Below, one piece after another: positions 37,220 through 44,802 of a stretch of 48,477 bases of DNA (its first letter is position 1; the number at the start of each line of letters is the position of its first letter). The stretch comes from an uncultured Arenicella sp. Lineage in GTDB: Bacteria > Pseudomonadota > Gammaproteobacteria > Arenicellales > Arenicellaceae. The stretch lies in contig CAJQNY010000235.1 of assembly GCA_905479805.1 (NCBI GenBank), positions 1 through 48,477 of the forward strand, written 5' to 3'. The position numbers and the translations under genes were made by a program. A model generated the notes under the pieces. It was not told the origin of the DNA, did no database searches, and worked only from the letters and a program-made list of their open reading frames with translations.

Positions 37220-38542
37220 TCAAACAATCACGCCTCTAAGTGAGTTCGGGAGCGCTTCAGTTATTTCCAGATCTACAAAATGACCGATTAGGCTGTGATC
37301 TCCGTCGAAGTTGACGACCCGGTTATTCTCAGTACGACCCGATATCTGCTGTGGGTCCTTACGCGCGGGTCGATCGACTAACACTGTCTGGCGAGTACCA
37401 ACCATAGACTCGCTTATGCTCATCGACATCTCTGTAATTCTTTTTTGTAGCCGCTGCAAACGTTCTCTCTTCACATCCATTGGTACGTCATCCGCAAGAT
37501 CGGATGCTGGAGTGCCAGGGCGTGCGCTGTAAATAAAACTAAAGGATAGGTCATAACCAATCGTTTCAATAAGCTCCATGGTCTGCTCGAAATCTTCATC
37601 AGTTTCACCAGGAAAACCAATAATAAAATCAGATGACATACTTATGTTCGGGCGAATCTTGCGTATTTTTTCAATAATTTTGACATAGTCAGCCGCTTTA
37701 TAACGACGCTTCATCGCTGCGAGAACTTTATCAGAACCGGACTGCACCGGTAGATGCAGATGGTTTACCAGCTTGGGCACATCAGCGTATACGCTGATCA
37801 GACTATCTGTGAACTCAAGCGGGTGGGAAGTGGTATAACGAATTCGACCAATACCTTCGATTTCTGAAACATAGCGAATGAGTAGCGCAAAATCTGCCAT
37901 GCTGCCATCGTGCATCTCTCCCCAATACGCGTTCACATTTTGACCTAGCAATGTGACCTCTCGAATCCCTTGCTCTGCTAATGAGTATATCTCAGCTATC
38001 ACATCGTCGAAGGGACGAGAAAACTCCTCACCACGAGTGTACGGGACAACACAAAACGAACAGTACTTACTACATCCTTCCATAATTGAAACAAAGGCTG
38101 TTACGCCTTCAGCCTTGGGCGCGGGAAGTGCATCAAATTTCTCAATTTCAGGGAAACTGATATCGACACTCGGAGCGTTAGTTTGCACCACTTCGTCATA
38201 CATCTTAGGCAAACGATGCAAAGTTTGCGGCCCGAAAACCATATCAACGTAAGGAGCTCGTTTCATAATCGCATCGCCTTCTTGGCTTGCTACGCACCCT
38301 CCCACACCAATAATAAGATCCGGGTTTACATCTTTAATTTTCCGCCATCGACCCAGTTGTGAGAACACTTTCTCTTGGGCTTTTTCTCTGACCGAGCAAG
38401 TATTAAGAAGCATTATGTCTGCCTCTGCTTCAACCTTGGTTGCCACCACTCCATGCGAATCATTCAGAGTGTCGAGCATACGGTTTGAATCGTACTCGTT
38501 CATCTGACACCCAAAGGTTTTAATAAATACTTTCTTAGCCAT
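37220..38542 (-). CDS. miaB: tRNA-2-methylthio-N6-dimethylallyladenosine synthase
   Basis: Radical SAM methylthiotransferase that modifies A37 of tRNAs reading UNN codons. The N-terminal cluster cysteines are in [12 protein letters not shown] (C11), [12 protein letters not shown] (C47) and [11 protein letters not shown] (C81); the SAM cluster is in [19 protein letters not shown] near 155-162. A TRAM domain ends the protein (about 375-440). The 440 residues are slightly shorter than E. coli MiaB (474). The start ([13 protein letters not shown]) is the family N-terminus. It heads the miaB-phoH-ybeY-corC block on the minus strand. Confidence 0.96.
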   Translation of the reverse strand: MAKKVFIKTFGCQMNEYDSNRMLDTLNDSHGVVATKVEAEADIMLLNTCSVREKAQEKVFSQLGRWRKIKDVNPDLIIGVGGCVASQEGDAIMKRAPYVDMVFGPQTLHRLPKMYDEVVQTNAPSVDISFPEIEKFDALPAPKAEGVTAFVSIMEGCSKYCSFCVVPYTRGEEFSRPFDDVIAEIYSLAEQGIREVTLLGQNVNAYWGEMHDGSMADFALLIRYVSEIEGIGRIRYTTSHPLEFTDSLISVYADVPKLVNHLHLPVQSGSDKVLAAMKRRYKAADYVKIIEKIRKIRPNISMSSDFIIGFPGETDEDFEQTMELIETIGYDLSFSFIYSARPGTPASDLADDVPMDVKRERLQRLQKRITEMSMSISESMVGTRQTVLVDRPARKDPQQISGRTENNRVVNFDGDHSLIGHFVDLEITEALPNSLRGVIV

Positions 38543-38654
38543 GGTCTGCTTATTAAATATGTGAAATTAGGTCTGGTCTCACCGACATCGGCGGGACTAT
38601 GACTGGGGGCGGTATTCTAACGATAAACGCGCCTATTCCATATGCCTTAAACGC

Positions 38655-38684
38655 AAAAAAGGCCAGTAATTACTGGCCTTTTTT
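38655..38684 (-). terminator. Strong intrinsic terminator after the C25 peptidase gene
   Basis: GGCCAGTAATTACTGGCC is a perfect dyad flanked by A-runs and T-runs, so it could work on both strands. It lies 20 bp past the minus-strand stop of the peptidase gene and before miaB. Confidence 0.9.
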
Positions 38685-38703
38685 AAGTTACTCAAAATGA
38701 CTT

Positions 38704-40896
38704 TTACTGCGGATTAATCTTCAATGCAGGATCACCAATGATTTGGTAACCCAAAATTATTCCGGAATTACCGGGAGACCGTGCTGCAAACGCTTTCTTG
38801 GCGGCGATCACTGCTTCGCCAATCGTGATGTTTGCAGCAAACATTCTCTTATTTAGTTCTATCCCAAACTTTCTCTCACCTGACGCCGTAGTAAGCGTCG
38901 ACGCACCCAAAACGGTTGCAGCACCGTTGGTACCACTGGTTAAGAAAACGTCAGCCATGGAATTGCCACCTGGGTCTACGAAGAATGCGTTCCAACAACC
39001 CCACTGCGTAATTAAAGTAGGTCGACCTGTATTCGCTAAGGCTGGAATCTCGCTCGCCGTCAACATAGCAGGGCTTGTTCTACCCCAGACTTGTTGCGAA
39101 GAGTGTCCGATGTAAGCCGTAACCAAAACACCATTATTAATCGCCGCAATCGTTTTGTCGTGAGCTACTTGATCACCGTCCACATCCGGCAATGCAAGAT
39201 ATTGTTCGCTAATGCTAGAAGACCATTGTTCAGGCATAACATCCATCATGGCAGTCACATCATTAGTAAAAGACACGCTATTTCCAGCGTCTTCTTTATC
39301 TGCGGCAAACAAAATACTACCCGCATAACCCGTTCTGTCTTCGTATTGTTTAAGCTTTCCGACGACTAGCCCCAGTTCAGCCTTGGTTCGTACGGACAAA
39401 CGACCTACTGGTATATCCGGAACACTGTCACCATCGATATCTCCATACAAAGCATCAGTTGGTGTTTGTTGAACATCCAGTGAACCGCCTAAAGTGGGTC
39501 GGTAATTGGTAGGTATAAAACTTATAGATTCAGAGATATGATTCTTATAGTCATAGGTATCGCTGCCGATTAATACCACAAAACGAGTACCCAAATTGGT
39601 TGCTGCAAATTTAATATAATCATGAATTGCTAGGGCATTGGGCTGATGATTCCCAAACTGACCATAAATTTGTTCAACATCTACAACCTTTACAGCATAC
39701 TCGTTGCGCAATGCAACCAGCTCACTAAGTTCAGCTCCCTTGAATGCGTCGTGAGTAATTATCAAATATTCCGCTGACTCACTGGAGATATCTTTATCAT
39801 CATTAATCAATCTAATAGCAGGTTTTTTAAATCCTTGGGGTCCTACAACTATATATTGCCCAGCGACACCACCGGTGCTGAACTCTGCTGCTTTCGATTG
39901 CTTTTTGACCCCTTTGATCTTCACCACAGAACCATTGTGATTGCGACGATAAACCGAGGAATTACGCCCGCTTAAGCCAGAAGCCTTAACTTGCTTATGC
40001 GTTATCCAGCCCTCTAAATAATCTCCATTGACGCCGATGCCTCGTGGGTAATGAACAGTCAATTTATTTAGACCAATCACATCAAATGGTACATCGGCAA
40101 TACTGCGGCCATAGAGCGTAAACCTATTTCCTGTATCTGATACAGGGACGTTCTCTATTCGCATGGTATGTAGGGAAAAGCCATCAAACTGCTCATTACC
40201 AACTTCAGCACCATTAACATTGGCGACTATATGGTGATCATTGGTAGCGATTAAGGTATCGCGCAAGCCGTAAACCTCCACTTCAATAGTTGCTGTCGCG
40301 CCGACCAGACCAGGCAATTCAAAATCAATACTCGGGCCTTCCGTATCTCCTGTTTTATAGATAAATGTTTGCCCAAAATGCCAAGGGTCGTCACCGCTAT
40401 CAGCTAGATAGTCAAACTGGTAATTTTGCTCAAATTGGGTGCTCTGAATATAATTTTCTGATGTGGACTGAGTCTTGTCCAACCTGTTCTTTACACTGCG
40501 AATTTGTTTTCTAGGCGCTCCGTAATGGAGCGTAATCACTCGCTTATCCGTATAACGGCTAATTAAAGTCTCACTGTAAAATTCTATATAACCACCAGGA
40601 CCGAAAAACTTACTTCTACCCTGTGACTTATTTTGGCCTTTAGTCCGGATTCCTACTTGCTGACCATCGCTTCTTAGACTAAATTTCCGGTGTTCGAATC
40701 CGCTGAGATCAACGCCTTGCTCACCGAGCTCCTCATAACTTATACGGTGCATGCCTGTTTCAGGAGTTACAAAATTGATGATTCCAGTGCTAGAGCTTTT
40801 CGCCAGGACGAAAGGTGAAAATACACATACCAGGGCAAAGAGTACCCAAGGTAGGAACCGAGAAAGCTGTAATGCCGCTTTTACTAAAAGTTTCAT
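38704..40896 (-). CDS. C25-family (gingipain-like) cysteine peptidase, secreted
   Basis: A 730-residue exported protein. A signal peptide covers about 1-32 (hydrophobic core, end near FVLAKS). The N-terminal 300 residues are a beta-rich propeptide-like part. From about 385 a C25 catalytic core is visible: VVLIGSDTYDYK, DALYGDIDGDSVPDIPVGRLS near 485 and the proposed dyad His598 in YIGHSS and Cys634 in QWGCWNAFF. The end GYQIIGDPALKINPQ is normal for the family; no type IX sorting domain follows, so export is presumably Sec plus another route such as type II secretion. AAGGAGGTGA just before the ATG is a near-perfect ribosome site, and the ATG overlaps the upstream stop by 4 nt. Cleavage specificity is not predicted. 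Confidence 0.88.
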   Translation of the reverse strand: MKLLVKAALQLSRFLPWVLFALVCVFSPFVLAKSSSTGIINFVTPETGMHRISYEELGEQGVDLSGFEHRKFSLRSDGQQVGIRTKGQNKSQGRSKFFGPGGYIEFYSETLISRYTDKRVITLHYGAPRKQIRSVKNRLDKTQSTSENYIQSTQFEQNYQFDYLADSGDDPWHFGQTFIYKTGDTEGPSIDFELPGLVGATATIEVEVYGLRDTLIATNDHHIVANVNGAEVGNEQFDGFSLHTMRIENVPVSDTGNRFTLYGRSIADVPFDVIGLNKLTVHYPRGIGVNGDYLEGWITHKQVKASGLSGRNSSVYRRNHNGSVVKIKGVKKQSKAAEFSTGGVAGQYIVVGPQGFKKPAIRLINDDKDISSESAEYLIITHDAFKGAELSELVALRNEYAVKVVDVEQIYGQFGNHQPNALAIHDYIKFAATNLGTRFVVLIGSDTYDYKNHISESISFIPTNYRPTLGGSLDVQQTPTDALYGDIDGDSVPDIPVGRLSVRTKAELGLVVGKLKQYEDRTGYAGSILFAADKEDAGNSVSFTNDVTAMMDVMPEQWSSSISEQYLALPDVDGDQVAHDKTIAAINNGVLVTAYIGHSSQQVWGRTSPAMLTASEIPALANTGRPTLITQWGCWNAFFVDPGGNSMADVFLTSGTNGAATVLGASTLTTASGERKFGIELNKRMFAANITIGEAVIAAKKAFAARSPGNSGIILGYQIIGDPALKINPQ

Positions 40897-42194
40897 TGTT
40901 CACCTCCTTCTGAAGCCAATTTTCGTAAGCGATTTAGTCGCTTGCTTAATAGGGCTTTGGGTTTACTCGCTTGCTTGAGACCCAAACGAATATCTCTCCA
41001 GTCGACCTCACTCACCTCAGCGAGAGAATCGCCATAGCTTTTACCAAGCTTATACGGCCCATGCGGTGTCAGCTCTTCTGTGGTGGAAACATCTATTAAA
41101 GTAAACCATTCACCTTCAACATTATTGGCCCGATACTGATAACTTTTAACCCCCATGGCATCACCACCAGAGGTGTGATGGAAGATCAGATCATCATTTA
41201 ACAAAACCCAATCGCTTTCACCTCGTGCATAAAGTTGGAACCCCAAATGGCCAACTTCATTTGAGGTTTCCCAATCAAACACCACGCTACTACCAAGCTG
41301 TTCTGAACTAAACCTTGTGACTGTCGCAGGAGTTGTCGTATCGGCAATAGCGACTGTAGTCAAACCAATCTTTTGGTTACTCGGTGCTTGGCCAGAATCA
41401 CAGGGCTCATTTGATGAATATCTGATTTCCAATTCGCTGACCGTATAAGTAGCTGGAAAATCGAAGGTGATATTAGCCGCGGCCGATCCGTTACCGGTAT
41501 TAGAAACACCGTCCCAGCCTTCTAAACCGACTACATTATTTTCCTCGGAATTAGCTCCGACAGTCACAACGGAGGGTAAAATATCTCTAACATTCACACC
41601 GTCGGCAAAAACTTGTACCGCATCATCAAAATCCGATTGATCTACATCGGTTAATGCGAACCCCAGATCGCGGACGCCGACCCCATCTCCAGCTCCGTTT
41701 TCAAACGTTAAACGCACGATTAGTTTGTCATTTGCTTCGCAAGTATCGTGCTCGATCTCCATGTGTAAATAGTTAGATATACCCCCAGAAGGACTAGTTT
41801 CATAACTAAATGGCCCATTATTAATGGTATCGAAATCGATGGTGTCTATTGTTCCGTCAGCATCAGTTATCTGGCCGGCTGCATCAATATCGGTGAGGGG
41901 TCGCTCAACACCGTCAATAACCAACACGGTTGCCACGTTCATTACGAGTGTGCTGCCGGTTCCAGTTACCGATGGGTTAGCTATATTGTTGCCGTCGGCA
42001 ACGCCTAAGCTTGACCACTCGAAATCTACCGAAGCCGCAGTGTGAGAAAACAGAAGAGCTATCAAGCCGATAAACGCTTTGCTGGCCATGAAAAGCTGGT
42101 GCTTCACATTACCTTTAAACCCTGACTTCCTAACCTTCTTTTTTACTTCAACCCTATTACCCCGAACCCTTTTACTGCTCATTATTTTGTACAT
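40893..42194 (-). CDS. Exported beta-rich protein coupled to the C25 peptidase
   Basis: A 433-residue protein I do not recognise by name. After a basic leader, a signal peptide ends near SHTAAS. Residues 55-280 are a beta-rich, Asp/Asn-rich region resembling surface-anchor or carbohydrate-binding modules, with a Cys pair. Residues 290-390 form a second domain (FSSEQLGSSVVFDWETSN, then GFQLYARGESDWVLLN), a fold seen on large extracellular proteins and, to my reading, on the N-side of some C25 peptidases. A basic tail with LSKRLNRLRKLAS ends it. Its stop overlaps the peptidase start by 4 nt. Start: ATG at 42194, 11 nt after a GGAGG; the frame is open to a TTG at 42215, and an ATG at 42089 gives a shorter signal peptide. 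Confidence 0.7.
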   Translation of the reverse strand: MYKIMSSKRVRGNRVEVKKKVRKSGFKGNVKHQLFMASKAFIGLIALLFSHTAASVDFEWSSLGVADGNNIANPSVTGTGSTLVMNVATVLVIDGVERPLTDIDAAGQITDADGTIDTIDFDTINNGPFSYETSPSGGISNYLHMEIEHDTCEANDKLIVRLTFENGAGDGVGVRDLGFALTDVDQSDFDDAVQVFADGVNVRDILPSVVTVGANSEENNVVGLEGWDGVSNTGNGSAAANITFDFPATYTVSELEIRYSSNEPCDSGQAPSNQKIGLTTVAIADTTTPATVTRFSSEQLGSSVVFDWETSNEVGHLGFQLYARGESDWVLLNDDLIFHHTSGGDAMGVKSYQYRANNVEGEWFTLIDVSTTEELTPHGPYKLGKSYGDSLAEVSEVDWRDIRLGLKQASKPKALLSKRLNRLRKLASEGGEQ

Positions 42195-42264
42195 AGACGT
42201 CTCAACCTCCCCCAAGGTGATTAATTAAACCGAGAATTTCTATGCGATTAATCTAGACGGGAAG

Positions 42265-42285
42265 ATGGGGGCGAACAACCCCCAT
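42265..42285 (-). promoter_or_regulatory. GC-rich hairpin in the leader of the C25 operon
   Basis: ATGGGGG/CCCCCAT, 7-bp stem with a 7-nt loop, 70 bp before the first gene. No T-run, so not a terminator; it may affect transcript stability or translation. Confidence 0.5.
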
Positions 42286-42331
42286 AAGGGTGAAATGACT
42301 AATAATTAATCAATAAATGATAAATAACGCT

Positions 42332-42360
42332 TATATATCAAAGACATATAACATACTCAA
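42332..42360 (-). promoter_or_regulatory. Candidate promoter of the C25 operon
   Basis: Minus-strand -35 TTGAGT (42360-42355), 17-bp spacer, -10 TATATA (42337-42332). It would drive the two-gene peptidase operon and place the GC-rich hairpin in the leader. Based on hexamers alone. Confidence 0.4.
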
Positions 42361-42413
42361 TAATTGACAAACGACCAACAATGAAGACGACAAAATATGT
42401 CAAACTCACTTCT

Positions 42414-42429
42414 GTCTGATTATGCAGAC
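42414..42429 (-). terminator. Hairpin just after the fba stop
   Basis: GTCTG/CAGAC 5-bp stem with a 6-nt loop, four bases past the fba stop codon. No T-run follows, so termination is doubtful and read-through into the C25 operon is possible. Confidence 0.3.
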
Positions 42430-42432
42430 GGC

Positions 42433-43503
42433 TTATGCGTTCCTTTGAAGGCAATTTAGATCAGAAAAGGCGCCTTCCAGACGCGCAACGAAATGCTGTT
42501 CGCCGTTTCTTAACACTTTTCTAGGGTCATAATACTTCTTGTTGGGGACATCCTCTCCTTCTGGATTGCCAATCTGTGTATCCACGTAGTCCTTGAATTG
42601 CGTATAGTAATCCCTTAAGCCTTCGTTAAACGCCCATTGCATGTCGGTATCGATATTCATCTTGATCACGCCGTAGCCAATCGCTTCACGTATTTCATCT
42701 GCTGTAGAACCTGAACCACCATGAAATACAAAACTGACTGGCTTAGTCCCTGCTTTACCTATTTCATCGGCGACAAATGATTGAGAATTTTTAAGAATAA
42801 TGGGAGATAGTTTCACATTACCGGGCCTATACACTCCATGCACATTGCCAAACGCAGCCGCAATAGTGAAATTAGTACTGATTTTACTCAATATCTCATA
42901 AGCATAGAAAACTTCTGATGGTTGCGTGTAGAGCTTGCTGCTATCCACATCACTATTGTCTACGCCGTCCTCTTCCCCGCCAGTGATACCGAGTTCAATC
43001 TCCAACCCTATATTGATTCGTGACATCCTCTGCAAGTAGCGCTCACAAATTTCAATATTCTCCTCAATCGGCTCTTCTGATAGGTCTAGCATGTGAGAGC
43101 TATAAAGCGGGCGTCCATGTTCAGCGAAATAGACTTCTTGATAGTCCAATAATTTGTCAATCCAAGTAATATTCTTCAGTGAACAATGATCAGTATGAAG
43201 AATAACACTCACGCCATAGAGCTCAGCCATGGTGTGCACATGCATAGCGGCACTAATACAGCCTGCTACCGAAGCGACAAAACCGGTGTCGTCTAAGCTC
43301 TTACCCGCATAGAAATGCCCACCGCCGAATGAGAGCTGAACAATAACAGGGGAGTTCAATTTAGCGGCCGTTTCCATAACAGCATTGATTGTGCTGGTAC
43401 TAACAACATTAACAGCAGGCAAGGCGTATTCATTCGCCTTCGCATCTGCATATACTTCATTTACCTCATCACCAAACAAAACACCAGTGCGAAACTTAGC
43501 CAT
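42433..43503 (-). CDS. fbaA: Fructose-bisphosphate aldolase, class II
   Basis: Zinc-dependent aldolase that splits fructose-1,6-bisphosphate. The 356-residue protein is the class IIA type (E. coli FbaA 359). Zinc-ligand and active-site motifs visible are VILHTDHC near residue 105, LEIELGITGGEEDGVD near 172, AAAFGNVHGVY near 220 and VFHGGSGS near 259, with the Schiff-free catalytic Asp in HTDH. The C-terminal ARLEGAFSDLNCLQR is typical. It begins after a leader that contains a small open frame and, further up, the tRNA-Lys array. It is distant from gap and pgi. Confidence 0.96.
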   Translation of the reverse strand: MAKFRTGVLFGDEVNEVYADAKANEYALPAVNVVSTSTINAVMETAAKLNSPVIVQLSFGGGHFYAGKSLDDTGFVASVAGCISAAMHVHTMAELYGVSVILHTDHCSLKNITWIDKLLDYQEVYFAEHGRPLYSSHMLDLSEEPIEENIEICERYLQRMSRINIGLEIELGITGGEEDGVDNSDVDSSKLYTQPSEVFYAYEILSKISTNFTIAAAFGNVHGVYRPGNVKLSPIILKNSQSFVADEIGKAGTKPVSFVFHGGSGSTADEIREAIGYGVIKMNIDTDMQWAFNEGLRDYYTQFKDYVDTQIGNPEGEDVPNKKYYDPRKVLRNGEQHFVARLEGAFSDLNCLQRNA

Positions 43504-43549
43504 ATCATTACCTTAAATTTTATTAGAACTCTGCGAAGACAATTGCAGA

Positions 43550-43651
43550 TCAATGAACGCAAGGATCGTTAAAGCCCTGTCGTTCTTCGTGGACGCCTAG
43601 TTTACCCAATAAACAGTCGGGATTCGATAGCCATGCCACTATTTTTTGCAT
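43550..43651 (-). CDS. Possible 33-residue leader ORF upstream of fba
   Basis: Minus-strand ATG at 43651 with GGAGG eight bases upstream, reading MQKIVAWLSNPDC and ending in TGA 46 bases before the fba start. The same GGAGGTAGAGCAA string occurs in the tRNA-linked repeat at 43931-43945 but there the ATG is ACG, so this copy may have acquired or kept a start by chance. The product has no recognised relative. It could be a leader peptide, a spurious frame in a repeat element, or a short protein; the evidence is the ribosome site and position only. Confidence 0.3.
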   Translation of the reverse strand: MQKIVAWLSNPDCLLGKLGVHEERQGFNDPCVH

Positions 43652-43688
43652 TGCTCTACCTCCTCCAGGCGTGCGCTTCTGCTCAAAC

Positions 43689-43710
43689 AAAAAAAACCCG
43701 CAAAAGCGGG
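43689..43710 (-). terminator. Intrinsic terminator 3 of the tRNA-Lys array
   Basis: CCCGC-TTTT-GCGGG on the minus strand followed by eight T. It ends the array before the small ORF and fba. Confidence 0.85.
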
Positions 43711-43744
43711 TCTGTCGATAAGATGAACATTGGTTATGTGTTTT

Positions 43745-43853
43745 GGGCGCGGTTACTCGTATCATCCATGATACTCGCCCTACGGGCGGCCTCTGGCCGT
43801 TCAAATTCGTTCCAGACGAATTTGTCGAACGGACGCGTTCTACCGGCACGCCC
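43745..43853 (-). ncRNA. Structured element, unit 3 of the tRNA-Lys array
   Basis: On the minus strand it begins GGGCGTGCCGG and ends GCGCCC, which can pair with the start. Inside are five dyads: a 36-nt hairpin at 43797-43832 whose CTGGA loop holds GGA, GGCC-AGA-GGCC (43788-43798), GCCC-GTA-GGGC (43777-43787), and GTATCA-TGGA-TGATAC (43759-43774). It is followed by a terminator. It is not open to translation in a credible way. No known RNA family was recognised. Confidence 0.45.
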
Positions 43854-43866
43854 CAACAACACAAAC

Positions 43867-43888
43867 AAAAAAACCACCCGAAGGTGGC
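43867..43888 (-). terminator. Intrinsic terminator 2 of the tRNA-Lys array
   Basis: GCCACC-TTCG-GGTGGT on the minus strand followed by a run of seven T. It lies directly after the 75-nt tRNA-like unit. Confidence 0.85.
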
Positions 43889-43902
43889 TTTATTCGTTTG
43901 AG

Positions 43903-43977
43903 TGGTGGGGCGTTGGCAACTGCTCCTGCGTTGCTCTACCTCCTGCATCCCTGCAGTCGTGCGCTCCGGCACACCCC
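43903..43977 (-). ncRNA. 75-nt tRNA-Lys-like element without cloverleaf, unit 2 of the array
   Basis: On the minus strand it starts GGGGTGT and ends ACGCCCCACCA, which can form a 7-bp acceptor-like stem with one G-T pair, and it ends in CCA and the same CTCAAA...AATAAAG spacer as tRNA-Lys. Its length is 75 nt against 76 for the real tRNA. The inside is not a cloverleaf: it has CTGCA-GGGA-TGCAG (43943-43956) and GGTAGAGCA, which also occurs in the tRNA D-arm. It may be a rearranged remnant or a distinct RNA. Confidence 0.45.
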
Positions 43978-43984
43978 ACAACTC

Positions 43985-44010
43985 AAAAAAAAACCGCCAG
44001 AAGGCGGTTT
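43985..44010 (-). terminator. Intrinsic terminator 1, after tRNA-Lys
   Basis: AAACCGCC-TTCT-GGCGGTTT on the minus strand followed by a run of nine T, ten bases after the tRNA 3' end. Confidence 0.9.
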
Positions 44011-44021
44011 CTTTATTTGAG

Positions 44022-44097
44022 TGGTGGGGCGTGCGCGGTTCGAACGCGCGACCACCTGATTAAAAGTCAGATGCTCTACCAGCTGAGCTAACGCCCC
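44022..44097 (-). tRNA. tRNA-Lys(UUU)
   Basis: Complete 76-nt cloverleaf on the minus strand: acceptor GGGGCGT/ACGCCCC, D-arm with AGCTGGTAGAGC, anticodon loop CTTTTAA giving TTT, T-arm GCGCG-TTCGAAC-CGCGC, and an encoded CCA. A tRNA-Lys gene near queC is also found in Pseudomonas-type Tol-Pal loci. A strong promoter lies just upstream. Confidence 0.98.
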
Positions 44098-44115
44098 ATA
44101 CTCAAATGAGGCGTG

Positions 44116-44144
44116 ATTATCTTGTCATTGACTCGCTTGGTCAA
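44116..44144 (-). promoter_or_regulatory. tRNA-Lys promoter
   Basis: Minus-strand -35 TTGACC (44144-44139), 17-bp spacer, -10 GATAAT (44121-44116), about 20 bp before the tRNA 5' end. It is near consensus and the best promoter in the window. Confidence 0.75.
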
Positions 44145-44264
44145 CCTTTTTTATGAATATTTTGACGAATCTACCCCTTATTAATTCGCTTGCCATAATC
44201 ACTTTAAATACTTAACCTGCGCAAAGTCAATTTACGCTGTGATTTAACGTTTATGAGGAGTTTT

Positions 44265-44777
44265 ATGTCTAAACGCAACATTTGTGCACTTGTTTTAATC
44301 TTGGCCTCGTTAGGCTGTCTTTATCCCGGCCTAGTGTTTGCCATGATGACAATAAAGGTGGGCGCGGTTGTACCTTTTGTTGGTCAACTTAATCTGTATG
44401 AGTCTACTCAAAGCATAATTCAGACAATTGAGAATTTATTTACAATGCAGAACTATTTGGTTGCTTGGCTTATTCTACTATTCAGTGTGGTTATTCCGTT
44501 GTTGAAAGCGGTAATACTGCTGATTGTGCTGTTATTTGAAAAACATGCACTGCGTGAGCAAATGCTTAAATTCGTCTCTGTTATCGGCAAATGGTCGATG
44601 GCGGATGTTTTTGTTGTGAGTATTTTTATGGCGTATTTGGCAACACATTCTAATGAAGCTGTCTCAGCCACGTTACATGAGGGCTTCTACTACTTTACCG
44701 CTTACTGTGTACTCTCTATTTTGGGTACACAATTAATTCAGCTGCATTACGATACGCCAACTGGCTCAACCGAGTAA
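44265..44777 (+). CDS. PqiA-family (paraquat-inducible protein A-like) membrane protein
   Basis: A 170-residue inner-membrane protein with four hydrophobic segments (about 6-28, 66-90, 113-135 and 140-160). IGKWSMADVFVVSIFMAYLA near 104-123 is the diagnostic PqiA segment. PqiA proteins accompany MCE transporters in lipid homeostasis. It has only one PqiA half and no PqiB neighbour, so the role is unclear. The frame is open to an ATG at 44253, but AGGAG four bases before the ATG at 44265 favours the latter. It is divergent from tRNA-Lys and convergent with queC, and breaks the usual queC-tRNA-Lys order. Confidence 0.82.
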   Translation: MSKRNICALVLILASLGCLYPGLVFAMMTIKVGAVVPFVGQLNLYESTQSIIQTIENLFTMQNYLVAWLILLFSVVIPLLKAVILLIVLLFEKHALREQMLKFVSVIGKWSMADVFVVSIFMAYLATHSNEAVSATLHEGFYYFTAYCVLSILGTQLIQLHYDTPTGSTE

Positions 44778-44802
44778 GCGAAATGGTATTTCCCGTTAGT
44801 GA

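Noticed and set aside
43652-43981. Long minus-strand open frame (143 residues in all) running from the tRNA region through the array into the small ORF
   Set aside because: It crosses two intrinsic terminators and several hairpins, lacks a ribosome site at its first ATG and reads like translated repeats; only the last 33 codons with their own ribosome site are kept as a weak candidate.
43689-44010. CRISPR array
   Set aside because: The repeated pieces are terminators and tRNA-like ends of unequal length and spacing, not regular repeats with unique spacers, and no cas gene is present.
43633-44091. Plus-strand open frame of 152 residues over the same region
   Set aside because: It is antisense through tRNA-Lys and all three terminators; open by chance.
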